Source: Oopsacas minuta (lineage: Eukaryota; Porifera; Hexactinellida; Lyssacinosida; Leucopsacidae). From it: DNA of 64,000 nucleotides. Where the stretch lies: contig JAKMXF010000022.1 in NCBI GenBank assembly GCA_024704765.1, forward strand, positions 1-64,000, given 5' to 3'. Shown one piece after another: positions 9,268-20,171 of this stretch. Below the pieces are notes generated by a model, which was given only the letters and a program-made list of their open reading frames with translations, was not told the origin of the DNA and searched no databases. A program made the translations under genes and the position numbers. Position 1 is the first letter of the stretch. Each line of letters opens with the position of its first letter.

Positions 9268-11733
9268 TTAAGAAAAGTTGTATTTCTGAGCTCTCCAATC
9301 TAAATCAAGTTCTAAATCAGAGTCAGAATCTTCATCGTTGGATTTTATAATCTCTTCATTACCATAATGCTTTGAAGATTCTGTTATTCCTCTCTCAGAG
9401 CTTACAATTGTGTCTTGTTTCTTTCTGAGCTCTTCAGCTCGGTTATAATAACAACTCTGTTGATGAGTTTCTGAGTAATCTCTCTCCAACTGAACCATCT
9501 GGTCTTGTTGAGCAACAATCAATTCAGATTGTTCGTTATCAGTTTCTATCAGTTTCTGGAAACTCTCCCATTCCTTCTCCATTGCTTCTTCAGGCCTAAC
9601 TCCTCGTGCCTTAGCGTCTCTTTTGGGGTCATCAAAAAACCCCTCAGGCAGGACCTCTGATGACGTACCATATCCCCTCTTAACCTCATTGACTGCATCA
9701 TTTGTACTAACGGTAGCATCCTCATTTTCAACTGCAGTATCACTGGTTGATGTCCCAGAGCATGAAGGAGCAGAAGTATCAAAGAAATCTGAAGGAAGAT
9801 TATTAGATTGTATCGAGTTGGATGGTGGTGACGTAATAGATTGATGAATAGAATCTGATTCAGTTAGCTGAGGATCTTTACCAGGCTCTGTAGTTGTGTG
9901 AGTACTTTTGAGAATAGATTTTAACTTCTTAGGTTCTACTGGCAGAACTGCTTTATCTGAGTAAATAAGAATAATATACGAATAAATAAATTGTTATACA
10001 GGGTGTTAAGAAATTGATGTCACCTTTTTGAAATTAAATAGAGCCATAAATTAACTATTTGAATCGTGTTTTAGCTTCCAATTCCTATTCTACGTATTTG
10101 AAATAATAGAATTCCTGTAAATTCCGAAAATTATAGACACTAAAAATACTCTCTTGTTCAATTTTTCTTACTTTTCATATACAAGAAATAATCATGGTCA
10201 AAGAAGCTACTCTAGCTGTCCGTACACGTGCAGTTTGCATGATAGAAGCTGGGATTTTTATTAATAAAGTGGCCAAGGTTGTAGGAGTATCTGTCCGTAC
10301 CATTCGGCGCTGGTTGCTGAGGTCCAAGTCTGGTGAACCTCTACAGAACAGGAGGGGCCGTGGAAGGAAAACGTCCGTCACGATGGTACCGAAAGTGGTC
10401 ATTGCCAAGACAATCGGTAAAAAAATGAAATCCACACGAGTTATCTCCCAGAATCTCAAATCTAAAGGGTTTTCTATCTCCCACGTGACAGTACACTCGT
10501 ATTTACGCAAAAATCTGAAAGTTCGACCATACAAACCCCAGGTTCAACCCAAATTGACGGAAAAACAGAGGACAGCTCGGATAAAATTCTGTAATGAAAG
10601 GAAGAATTGGTCAATTGATAGCTGGCGAAGGGTTTTATTCTCGGACGAGTCCTCCTTTGAGGTATTCCACACTCCAAATAAGCAAAACGACCGAGTTTGG
10701 GCGAAATCTAGTTCCAATGTTCCTCCTACCGAAAAGGTCAAATTTCCTGGAAAAATCATGGTCTGGGGTGTGATGTCATACCGAGCCCTCTCACATCTCC
10801 ACATTATCCCCAAAGGACAAACTGTGACATCAGAATATTATGTGGAAGTTATATTGAAACAGTCTCTAATACCCAGCATGCTTCGAACGAGAGATTCAGG
10901 GACTATTCTGGAGAGAAAATTGTTGCTAGAAAGGTCCAAAGCAATTTTTCAACAAGATGGGGCCCCAGCACATACCTCCAAAAGAAGCCAGGAATGGCTA
11001 AAAAACAATATGCCAGGGTTTTGGACCAAGGACATATGGCCTCCAAACTCACCAGACTTAAATCCTATTGAGAACCTCTGGGCTATTTTGCAAACCAAAC
11101 TGGATTCAATGGAGCGAGCAACCAACCTAAAAATGTTAGAAAAGCAGCTGATTTTGGCCTGGAAGGAAATCTCACTGGAGACACTAGAGAAACTCATAGC
11201 AGGGATGCCCTCTCGCATTAATAAATGTTTAAAATTAAATGGAGATTACATAGGAAAGTAAATAGCACACCTTTCTAGTTCGCATTATTGAAATATGCAT
11301 GGTATAAAATGGGACATCAATTTCTTAACACCCTGTATGTAAGATAAACTAGTTGGAAAATACCTATAAATTCCCGTTTGGATCCAGTTTTATTCAATTC
11401 TTTCTGAGAAGTTTTAGTGGTTGCTCTCTTCAAGTTATCCATGTTATCTTTATGCTTACGAGTTTGTACATGGACAGACCAAGCCTTATCATTGGGTATT
11501 TGTAGGGAACATAACACACAATTCAGTTGTCCAGATGTGTTATATTTCGCGAAAGGATGTGCAATTTTATTATCTGATGCTGTGGTGGTGGAGCTATGTG
11601 GTGAGTTAAATGTTTTTTTGTTTACTTTCTTATTGCGAAATTCCTTTATAAAATCTGTCTCGTAAGTTTGGTTTAGTCTGTCACCAGCTGATTCTGTCTT
11701 GGATTTTCTGGATGACTTTATTTTTGAGCTCAT
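9268..11733 (-). CDS. ZNF830: zinc finger protein 830 homologue (intron holds a DNA transposon)
   Basis: Two exons. Exon 1 (11365-11733) carries HPFAKYNTSGQLNCVLCSLQ followed by HVQTRKHKDN, a single C2H2 finger typical of ZNF830/CCDC16, a nuclear protein tied to splicing and genome stability. Exon 2 (9268 to about 9960) begins after TTACTCAG and contains LPEGFFDDPKRDAKARG, AMEKEWESFQKLI and a C-terminal coiled coil ending in an acidic run and LDLDWRAQKY, all matching the family order. The 1.4-kb intron is far longer than most here because a Tc1/mariner-type element sits in it on the opposite strand. Both flanking splice sites remain intact, so the gene is probably functional. Confidence 0.85.
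9999..10021 (+). repeat. left terminal inverted repeat of transposon
   Basis: 23 bp, exact inverse of 11313-11335, preceded by TA. Confidence 0.95.
10194..11261 (+). CDS. Tc1/mariner-family transposase (DD37E)
   Basis: 355-residue uninterrupted transposase that cuts and pastes the element at TA sites. The N-terminal paired-type helix-turn-helix includes VAKVVGVSVRTIRRWL (about residues 25-42), and a basic RRGRGRK linker follows. The catalytic domain has the first Asp in LFSDESSFE, the second in FQQDGAPAHTS and the Glu in WPPNSPDLNPIENLW. Counting from the second Asp to this Glu leaves 37 residues between, unlike DD34E (Tc1) or DD34D (mariner) elements. The N-terminal ATG at 10194 lies about 170 bp inside the left repeat, as expected. 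All catalytic residues are present, so it may be active. Confidence 0.93.
   Translation: MVKEATLAVRTRAVCMIEAGIFINKVAKVVGVSVRTIRRWLLRSKSGEPLQNRRGRGRKTSVTMVPKVVIAKTIGKKMKSTRVISQNLKSKGFSISHVTVHSYLRKNLKVRPYKPQVQPKLTEKQRTARIKFCNERKNWSIDSWRRVLFSDESSFEVFHTPNKQNDRVWAKSSSNVPPTEKVKFPGKIMVWGVMSYRALSHLHIIPKGQTVTSEYYVEVILKQSLIPSMLRTRDSGTILERKLLLERSKAIFQQDGAPAHTSKRSQEWLKNNMPGFWTKDIWPPNSPDLNPIENLWAILQTKLDSMERATNLKMLEKQLILAWKEISLETLEKLIAGMPSRINKCLKLNGDYIGK
11313..11335 (-). repeat. right terminal inverted repeat of transposon
   Basis: 23 bp, exact inverse of 9999-10021, followed by TA. Confidence 0.95.
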
Positions 11734-12467
11734 CTGTATTGAATAAACTTAATAACTTAATTAGGTATTATTGGAATGCATTTTACAAGCATTCTTTGAA
11801 CAAATTCATGTATTACTCACTATTAAAATGATAATACGTTAATCCTACGGTAATGCAAAACTGTACCTCCAAGTATATTTACTCTAAGTGTGATGTAGTA
11901 GATGATAACGTAATTATTACACACTCTGGCCCACCACAGCCAACTACAATTGACTAATACTAATAGTACATTATAAAAGATCATAGGGTGTGTCTGTACA
12001 CTGGTTAGGCTTAGTGTTTGATTACCAGATTTATCAGCAAAGGGCTTGCTACGTGACTTGATAAAGAATTTTATGTAACACCAATTCAGAAAATTTACAA
12101 ACTATATTACAATAAATCCCCACATGATAGGGACCTGCCACAAAGACTAGCTTATAGTACAATGCCTGTACTCAGAGCTAACTTCTATGTTATTGTGTTA
12201 TTGCACAATTTATGACGAGATGAGACTAATAAACATGAGGATAAACAATATCAGGTGACAGGACACTATACTATAGTCAGCACAGGAAATAATAAGATTA
12301 CTAATATTGTTATAACTTACAAGTTGAATTTTTAAAATATGAGATAATATATCAATGTCAAGTGTAATGTAATCTTAGGATAGTTTATGAAAAAGTATCT
12401 CTGCTAAAATCAGCCCAATTTGTTCTTTATAAGTAAGAATATATTCGTATATTGTAAATATAATTCA
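11734..12467. other. divergent intergenic region
   Basis: About 730 bp between ZNF830 (minus) and the next gene (plus). It should hold both promoters. No further ORF or repeat was recognised. Confidence 0.5.
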
Positions 12468-14260
12468 ATGTATAGTATGGAAGATTTGAGCCAGAGGCGA
12501 ATAGAAACACAAATCAGAGACGTAGAATTAATCTATAAATCCCTAACAACCGATTACTGGCAAGGGTATGTACATGTGTTCTCCTCTTTCCAAACACTCC
12601 CAAGAGGAAGAGGGGTACCCGACTCAGCGAGGATAATATTTAAACAAGAATCCTATGACGTAGCAGAACAAAGTCACCAGAGATATCCATTGAGGCTATT
12701 AGTTAACACTCCTGACCTATCATGTTTGGTTGCACAAAAGACCGCATATCCAGACAACCAAGTTACGTTCTTAATGAGTCCAAATACAAATGGTACGAAC
12801 TGTGCTATTTTATTCTATGTGTACATAAGTGAAGGAGATAGGTAAGGAAATATATATATATATCAAATAGTTTATAGCTTCATATCTCCATATTAAGGCA
12901 TACATAATTGTAATCTCCAGGAGAATATGCTGTCCATATACGGCAGGGCTAAGTCTATTACTTATGAATACAGAAATCAGCAGAGTATTAAACCAGGAGC
13001 AGAGGTCTGCTAGAGATAATATTCTCTATGATGTTATCCCCTTACTCCCGATGCATAAAGCAAGATTCCAAAGGTCAGACCAATCTCATCTACATGGATT
13101 CCTAATAATGAAAGAAGTGCAATACTCTCCTGAACAAGAGAGACGTGACGTCATGTACTGGAAAACAAGGGGATTGAATAGTCAGGTTATCCTCACGAAG
13201 AATTACAGAGAAGCTACTTGCTGTAGATATTCTCCAGCTTGTAAGGACTGAATCCCCTTATAAATCTAGTTATAATTATGTTTATCGTAGGTGATGATAT
13301 TTCTATTGCAGAGGATAGAATGACAGATCTCTCAGTTCGACATACTTCAGAAACAGACACAAGACAGTCACATAATAGACATGCTAAATCTATGTTAGAG
13401 AAGAAAACTGCCCGAACAGATTCTGAAGAATTATCCCAATCATACACACAATCAACTATCTATAGAACTTACTCCTTCAGTCAAAGTAGTCCAGATTTAT
13501 ACTCAATATTCGTACGTGATACGACCCTTATTTGGTCAGCATTCTATCGCTATGTGTTAGGACATGAACCCCACACAGCCAAACAGAACACCTTGAGTGC
13601 ATACTTTGCCTCCGATACTCTCCTGCCCTATTATCCACCACAGGCAGGAACTAGCGAGTCAGAGTCAGAGCTACAGATACCATTTGACATGAGACGCTCA
13701 TTCAAGGCCAGAACACACAACGAAATCAGAGAGGGATTTCCTACCTGTGTGTTTGTAAACCCGGATACCATGGTTCTAGCTTCTAATACACAAGCTCCTC
13801 TCTATCAAGCAACATACTTCTTAGAATTCCAAGGAGCCAATAGGGTTGCTACCCCCTGCTATGTACTTAAATCAGCACAGAAAGGTAAGAAACTACAAAA
13901 ATACATTAAAATAAAAGTTTCTAACTGTCATATTCTATCAGATTTCTAGTTATGCCTTCCTATCATGAAGAAGCTAAGAACCAACTAAAGATAACTCTAT
14001 CTGAAAACCTTGCTACACATATAGATCAACAACAGACGGAAACAGCTATAGCTGGGCTAGCAAACACAGTTCTCCCAAATTTGCTACCAAAGCTTGACAT
14101 GGAGAATTCATTGTTTCAAATGCATGGCACTAAGGAACAGTTTTATCTTTTGAAGGAAACTCTACACAAATATTACTATTGGAAGGTTAAACCAGAGAAT
14201 AACACTGTCAGCATGACTATTAATTCAACAGAGGCTAGTCTCTTTCAAATAAGTTTGTAG
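12468..14260 (+). CDS. unrecognised four-exon protein (~545 aa)
   Basis: Starts at ATG 12468 (MYSMEDLSQRR; MEDL at 12477 is an alternative) and splices cleanly. Exon 1 ends at GATAG|GTAAGG. Exon 2 (from about 12922, ICCPYTAGLSLLLM) ends at CCAGCTT|GTAAGG. Exon 3 (from about 13291, CDDISIAEDRMTD) ends at CAGAAAG|GTAAGA. Exon 4 starts after TTTCTAG (VMPSYHEEAKNQ). It looks globular: alternating hydrophobic strands in exons 1-2, a polar linker early in exon 3, then LYSIFVRDTTLIWSAFYRYV and strands again. No signal peptide, membrane segment or catalytic motif was seen. It could be a divergent member of a known cytosolic family that I fail to recall. Confidence 0.65.
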
Positions 14261-14400
14261 AATTCGTAACAGCTGATATAATTACTGTTATTTAATATGC
14301 TTAAGTAATTCTTAATTTTCTAAGTGTTTGTTACATTGAAAATATGATGACATACGTATGTGAGTTTTATTGGTGTATAATTTCGTTACGATATTAATAA

Positions 14401-14775
14401 TTAATATTCCTCTTCAATTGTGAGATCTTCGATACCAGCTTCTAACAACAGATGCTCATATCTCTCAATAGCTATTCTCTCAACTTCCAGTTCCCAGGCG
14501 CTCTTAGGTTTAATATAGGATAGGAAATATAAGAGGAACAGTGAGAACCACATCCCCCAGGTTACTATTCTGTCTCTCAGTAAGACAACTCTCCTCTCTC
14601 CTGGTAACAGAGGTTTCTCTCCATACTTGAATCCTCCTGGTAGTCGTATCCCTCTCTCCTTAGCTAGGTCCAGGTAGTACTTGGAATCCTTCACTACGGA
14701 GCGGGAGGGAGTTCTGGATAGTGCTAGAATGTATCGTGTGGTGGGTAGAGATCTTGTCAGGGAGGAGCTTAGCAT
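14401..14775 (-). CDS. small single-pass mitochondrial-type membrane protein, possibly complex I NDUFB11/ESSS-like
   Basis: About 124 residues from ATG 14775 (MLSSSLTRSLPTTRYIL). The N-terminus is rich in Ser/Arg/Leu, as in mitochondrial presequences. A single hydrophobic helix (WGMWFSLFLLYFLSYI) is followed by WELEVERIAIERYEHLL and an acidic end. Size, presequence, one helix and the W...E-x-E-R pattern after it recall the ESSS/NDUFB11 subunit of respiratory complex I, but similarity is weak. Another small inner-membrane protein is possible. Confidence 0.5.
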   Translation of the reverse strand: MLSSSLTRSLPTTRYILALSRTPSRSVVKDSKYYLDLAKERGIRLPGGFKYGEKPLLPGERRVVLLRDRIVTWGMWFSLFLLYFLSYIKPKSAWELEVERIAIERYEHLLLEAGIEDLTIEEEY

Positions 14776-14903
14776 AATATTCTCTACTGAAAATAAATAT
14801 GTAGTTAGAGATGTAAAATGAATAATATTATAACTCATATACCGATATATATAGACGGGGAGAAGGAATAAATAAAACAAAAAACTAGCAACCACGAAAC
14901 GAA

Positions 14904-15788
14904 CTACATTATATATAATGAATTTTCGCCGTATGCACTGATAGCAATCAAATTCTTATCCTTGAGAAGCTTAAGTCCTCTTGGCCTGTCAAGTTTTGAT
15001 AATTTTTGAGAGGCGATCAGATTCCCATCTTGTGAGTACAGTTCTAACATACTTCTAGATTCCCTAAAGAATATCAACAGCATATTACCATAATGATCTA
15101 AATCAAAGTACCAGGGTCTTCCAGTGTAACCATATGTCTGAACATGTCTTCTTATCACACATTGTCTAACTACTAGTCCATCTGTTGTTAGGAAGAAAAC
15201 TGAAGTAACATTATCCCAACTGAGCACTAATATAAACTCATTGAATAACTGTACGTCTTTTGGTTTTCCTATCTTTCCTGCACCAAATATTTGGTGAACA
15301 GGTAAGGTAGAGTTTAAGATTTGCAAACTGTCCAACATAGAAACATAAATAGTATTATCTTTGTCAACTGCAATACCTTTTGGTCTCTTTATCGGGGTAG
15401 AAGGGGAGTTATCTGGACAGGGGAAATGACTTACTGAGTTTCCCTCTAAAGTGAAGATGAATATCATTTTGTTTCTCAAGTCAGATATGAATATTAAATT
15501 ATTCCTGATACATAAAGCTCTCGGCTTGAAGAGAGGAGGCTGGAATTCTCCCTCCAGAGGATAAGAGAACAGTATAGATCCAGTATACGTCATCACAAGT
15601 ACTTTATTACCTAACGTATGTATAACATGTACTCTTCCTAGTTCTTCATCTTCTCCAATGGATCTGGGAAAGAATCTATTATACTCATCCATTAAATCAA
15701 CAACTATCGTATCTCTGTTATGTTGTCGTATATAGTCTAGACAGGTAGGGTAATTTGGAGATACTTTGTGTTCTGTAGAGTAAAGCAT
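14904..15788 (-). CDS. intronless beta-propeller (NHL-like) protein
   Basis: 294 residues in one exon. Blades of the NHL/YVTN type repeat about every 40-45 residues: FKPRALCIRNNLIFISDLRN, RPKGIAVDKDNTIYVSMLDS, RPWYFDLDHYGNMLLIFF and DRPRGLKLLKDKNLIAIS. The phrase pattern matches the propeller half of the gene at 21789-23045, but this one lacks the long helical N-terminus and has only about 25 residues before the repeats. It is probably a protein-binding propeller; partner unknown. Confidence 0.65.
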   Translation of the reverse strand: MLYSTEHKVSPNYPTCLDYIRQHNRDTIVVDLMDEYNRFFPRSIGEDEELGRVHVIHTLGNKVLVMTYTGSILFSYPLEGEFQPPLFKPRALCIRNNLIFISDLRNKMIFIFTLEGNSVSHFPCPDNSPSTPIKRPKGIAVDKDNTIYVSMLDSLQILNSTLPVHQIFGAGKIGKPKDVQLFNEFILVLSWDNVTSVFFLTTDGLVVRQCVIRRHVQTYGYTGRPWYFDLDHYGNMLLIFFRESRSMLELYSQDGNLIASQKLSKLDRPRGLKLLKDKNLIAISAYGENSLYIM

Positions 15789-15874
15789 TGTCTAATTACC
15801 TCACAGCAAATTGTTAATAGATGGAAATATTTGTGGATATTATAGAGCCCAATCAGAGAAAAAATAGTAAATTA

Positions 15875-16258
15875 TTATTCAGGAATATTCTTATTCAAAA
15901 ATTCTCTTATTTCGTTGAGAATCTCTTTCTTCACGACATCAGGAACACTGCTCCTTGCTCTTGGTGTTAGTTCTCGAACCAAATCAGCAACCTAATTTTA
16001 CATAAGTAACAACCTATGAAGTGATAGAATAATAATAATAATATAAATTTTATTAACCTTTACTTTGTTCAGGTCCTGATGACTAGTAATAAGCTCCTTA
16101 CAATCTGCTTTGAGTTTATCCCTCCAACCACACTCAATCAATTTCAATCTAAGTAACTCCCTAATTCTATCTTTCTCTCCGCTCTCTTCAAGCTTAACCG
16201 ATAAAACTTGTTTCAGTTGAGCTTCCTTCTGTTGCCTATCTGGCGACGTCACACTCAT
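15875..16258 (-). CDS. ENY2: ENY2 (Sus1) transcription/mRNA-export factor
   Basis: Small helical protein shared by the SAGA deubiquitinase module and the TREX-2 mRNA export complex at the nuclear pore. Exon 1 (about 16060-16258) encodes MSVTSPDRQQKEAQLKQVLS, then IRELLRLKLIECGWRDKLKA and CKELI, the family signature. Exon 2 (15875 to about 15992, after AAATTAG) encodes VADLVRELTPRARSSVPDVV, then KKEILNEIREFLNK and a stop. Total near 105 residues, as in other animals. It lies only 100 bp downstream of CD2BP2 on the same strand. Confidence 0.95.
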
Positions 16259-16359
16259 TAATCAGTATATTAGTTCTAATTTAAATGATGAGAACAGAAG
16301 AATTGTATAAACAGAAATTAACAGATCATTTTTGTATATATAAATCAAATAATCCCAAA

Positions 16360-17652
16360 TCAAGTGTAGATATCAAAATCAACTCGTTTAGAATTATAGA
16401 ACTGTCCATTCCTCCGATCAATTCTTCTAACCATTACTCCTTCTCCAAAATAACCAGCAGTACTCCATTCTAACATTTGACTGCTCTTGAAGGGTCCGTA
16501 CAGTTTGCTATCCTCTCTCTCTTCTGTTTTATACTCCCAACAGATATCATTACTGTCAGGACTATTAAACTTGTTTTTAATCTGGTAAGAAGTTAGATTA
16601 TTTTGTAACTTCTCTAACGAATTAGAATAGATATCATACTCATTGTGATAACACATCAAATCTGCCAACTCTGTAAGTTCTAAGAAAGCGTTATCTTGTC
16701 CTAGATGTTGGTGGAGTACTTAAGAATTAGTTATTATATTAATTTTGTACTACCTTTATGGTTATTATCTACTGATGGGGAAATATCTTCTTTTCTATTT
16801 CCTTTCTGTTTATTTGGCTTTAGCCTCTTTAAAGCTTGTGCAACAGTCTCTCTCGGATTCAATAAACAAACAATTCGACTTATACACTCAGACTTGGATA
16901 GAACTGCTTTAACTGTTTGGCTCGTATCCTTTAATGGTTCTTTACTTAGTATTACTTTCGCATCTCGTTTGAAAAATTGTCTCTCACTCTCGAGTTGTGA
17001 CAACATCTCTCCTTGCTCATCTACATTACTCCAGTCTATATCTGTCAGCCAGTTGTCAGTAACTTCCTCATCTCTGAAGGTGTAGTAATTACCCTCTGAG
17101 TCAAACCTTCCCTCCTCCATCTCCTCGTCCATATTGAATGGAGTAACCTATGAGAGTTACTAGGTATTTATATTTATAGTATCATAAAATTAATCACATA
17201 CTCTAATGTCTCCATCAAAATGTAAGACCCCTTTCTCCTGAGCAAACATATCCTCTTCATCTAGTCCCTCAGTCTCTAAGCGTTCCTTATTAACTTCTTT
17301 CTGCTCATCTGACTTATTCTTTCCATACAGAATGTAATCATCGTCTGGCTCTGAATCTGAGTCCAGCTGATCTCTTAGTCTAGAACCTAATTAATAACAC
17401 AATTTACTGATTACAGACATATTTACATTTGCTTATAAGTTATAGGTATTATTAACCAGGTTTGTGTTGGGACTTTGAAGAATTCGAACTGATTGTATCT
17501 TCATTAACAGTATCAGTACTATCCAAATGGTTATGATCTAACTTTTGCTGTTTAGGTTCTGATTGTATACGTCTCTCTACTGGATAACTGGCAACTGACA
17601 CAACTGTTACTTCATTGCTAAATGCAACCTGACGAGATCTCTTTTTGCTCAT
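16360..17652 (-). CDS. CD2BP2: CD2BP2 (LIN1) GYF-domain splicing protein
   Basis: Component of the U5 snRNP (U5-52K) that binds proline-rich ligands. Four exons. Exon 1 (17458-17652) begins MSKKRSRQVAFSNEV. Exon 2 (about 17205-17390) is acidic and, joined to exon 3, gives DEEDMFAQEKGVLHFDGDI, RVTPFNMDEEMEEGRFDSEG, NYYTFRD and the DNWLTDIDW block typical of the family. The last exon has the GYF domain: WEYK...LYGPFKSSQMLEW, then AGYFGEGVMVRR, ending FYNSKRVDFDIYT. All key aromatic residues (GPF, W, GYF) are present. Confidence 0.95.
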
Positions 17653-18068
17653 TCAATCTATTGAATCGATATTATTAAATCTCAATTGTTGTTTGTTCGT
17701 CCGATTTTCACACTTTTGGATTAATCATATGCAAATTAATTGTTGTTTTTATGAATATAAAGTAAACAAATTTCAAAATTGAGGTAGAAATATGCTGAGT
17801 TCTAATATGATTATACCAGCGAAGCGCGCTGGTATAAAATAAATACCAAAGTATCTAGTAGCATAAAGTAATTACACAGCTCTATAAATATTGGTAAAGA
17901 TTCGCAATAAATAATCGTTCAATAAGTGTATATGTAGAACAATATTATTATCATATAAAACTTGTAGCAGTAATATCTTGGGCAGCAGTACTGTATAACA
18001 ACAAATATGAAACTAGAAAGTTAATTAAAAGAAAGAGGAGTGATATTAGCGGGTAAGTGACGTAGTAT
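17653..18068. other. intergenic region with dispersed repeat and palindrome
   Basis: About 415 bp upstream of CD2BP2. It contains a segment shared with 51.7 kb and 60.1 kb (see repeat entries) and a perfect 10-bp inverted repeat. No gene was seen. Confidence 0.7.
17678..17836. repeat. candidate short dispersed repeat with terminal palindrome
   Basis: Begins with ATCTCAATTGTTGTTTGT, also present at about 51707. Contains TATGAATATAAAGTAAACAA, shared with about 60112. Ends in the inverted repeat TATACCAGCG-AAGCG-CGCTGGTATA (17812-17836). The 5' TC and a hairpin ending CTGG before T are compatible with a small non-autonomous Helitron, but this is only inference. Confidence 0.5.
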
Positions 18069-20171
18069 TCAGCAGAATGTTTGGTCTATTTGAATATCAT
18101 TGCTAATTTGTGAGTATGTGTCTTGGCCAGAATGTCTTGAGCTAGTCTTCACACTCCTCAACTGGAAATTGTCTCCAATTGAAGGGAGCACCGGGACCAT
18201 GTTTGAATGAGGTAGATACTTCCGTTTAGACTCAGGTGAGTCGTCAGTAGGTCTTCTAGATGGTTCGTATTTGGGGAGGGTAGAGGGAGAGGGGTTAGTT
18301 GTTAGAAGCTTTGGGAGAATGACGTCATCAGGAAAATAGTCTAACTCAGTGATTGTTCCTTCTGAGAGAGCAGCTTGTTCCAGAGAAAGAGGCCTTTTAA
18401 CAGCTATATCATGGGATTCAAGATGGAAATCATTGTCCTCTAATATCCCATAGGAAGCTCGTTTCTTAGGACTTATACGTTTCCCGAATAGACTAGACTG
18501 ATCTAGCCTAAAGGCAGGGTTAGCAATTTGCTGGTGACATTTGAAGTCTCCTGACATTCTTTTAGCGAACATATCATACTTGAGTCTGGTGGGAGCACGA
18601 GTATGCTTACAGACTGCAATCAATAGTAGCACGATTGTGAAAATAGATAGCAGAAAAATAACACCAAATACAGAGGCTAGTATAATGGGCGTTAACAGAG
18701 AGGGAGGATTCTCAATTTCTACAGAAGTTAAGTCTATACATGTCTTATTGTCAATAGAAAGTAGTGTATATCCAAACTTGCATTGGCATGAATAGGAGCC
18801 CTGTGAATTAACACACAAATGAAGACAACCTCCATCCTGAGTCTCACACTCATCTACATCCTGACACTCACCACTAGACAGCTCTAAGAGATATCCATCA
18901 GCACATTCACAAGAATAACTACCTACAGGCTCATTTCTACAGCGTTGTGACGGTATGACGCAATCGTGTAGTAAATTAGAAAGACATTCATTAACATCTT
19001 CACATCCAAATAAATCGGGTGTCAATTCGTAGCCAGGTCTGCAGGAGCAATTGAATGTATCAGCTATTATATCTGTACTACACAGGTGTTCACACCCACC
19101 ATTTGAATGAGCACACACATTAAGAGGTTTGACGTACAAATCTAGAATTTGAATCTGAGCTTCATAGAGAATGTGAGTGACTAGACAGGAGTACTGTCCG
19201 TTGTGACTGAGCTCAGCTACTGTTAAGTTATAGTCAGTCAGTAATACATCATCATGAGAGAAAGTGACAAGCGGGGGATCAAGAGCAGTACTAGTTGTAA
19301 TTCCAGTTAGATCAGAACTTGTAACAAATTTAGATGAGAATGGTAAGCATAAGTTAGTAAGGTTTATTTGTATGTTATCATCTTCACGAACTCTGAGAGA
19401 AAGATTGAAAGTATTTTGGATAGGACTTATTGAGATATAGTAATCAATCTCGTCAAAACTAGGAGAATTCTGAGCATTGCATTGGTACTTTTCTGTAGTT
19501 AGGTTAGTAGTTGTGTTGATTGGAAGGAAGAATAGATCTTCTCTGGGAGAGTCAAAAAATACATCTGTCTGTTTTATAACAGTCCCCTGGTGGAACACTT
19601 TGAGAAGGAAATAAGATGAAATGTATGGACAATACAACTTAAGAGAAGGTATTGCAATATCTGGTGCTGTCAGGTTGAAATCATCACCAGAATATCTGAG
19701 GACCATTGAAGCTGCTGTCAAGTTCTCTGTTGTATAGCAGTCTCCTGTAAAAAGAAAATTAATATATTATACCAAAATAATATATTATTATCTATACATA
19801 CCAATACGTATTTCATAAAAGCCAGAGAACTTGGGCTTGCTACTCAGGAAGACCATCATCCAGGTAGTGTTGTTGCCACGAAAAACTTGAATACCGGATT
19901 CATGTGTAACTCTGCCTCCCACAGCGATCTGATGGAATGAGAGCTCATTGCGTGAGTAAGCAGTATAGTGTAAGACAGTAAAGTGTGTTCTCTCTGGTAG
20001 AGTGGTGACGGTGATAGCCAGTGTAGTACCTCCTCTTGTATTCAGTACTATCTCTTCTGGTACATTTACATCAAACTGAATCTGTTCGCATGTGGTATTG
20101 ATCAGTCTAATCCCTATAACGCATCCAAGTGACGTTAGTAGCAGGTACCAGGCAAGCTTCCAACCAGACAT
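18069..20171 (-). CDS. single-pass receptor-like protein with three EGF repeats
   Basis: Two exons: 19802-20171 and 18069 to about 19746, joined G|GA. A signal peptide (LAWYLLLTSLGCVIGIRL) is followed by about 300 residues of beta-rich ectodomain with many N-glycosylation sequons. Then come three EGF modules (C..SNGGCEHLCS; DVNEC...; DVDEC...); the latter two are of the calcium-binding type. A membrane helix (PIILASVFGVIFLLSIFTIV) precedes a cytoplasmic tail of about 160 residues with several tyrosines, including DTYSQISND. The paired Cys, possible Ig-like fold (GQYSCLVTH) and EGF tandem point to adhesion or signalling. No close family is recognised. Confidence 0.8.

Larger units (their letters stand above)
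9999..11335 (+). mobile_element. intact Tc1/mariner-superfamily DNA transposon, DD37E type
   Basis: A 1337-bp element bounded by TA dinucleotides on both sides (9997-9998 and 11336-11337). The 23-bp terminal inverted repeats, CAGGGTGTTAAGAAATTGAT plus GTC, are identical at both ends. It encodes a full-length transposase. It sits in the ZNF830 intron, antisense to the host gene. Identical ends and an open transposase frame suggest recent insertion. Confidence 0.95.
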
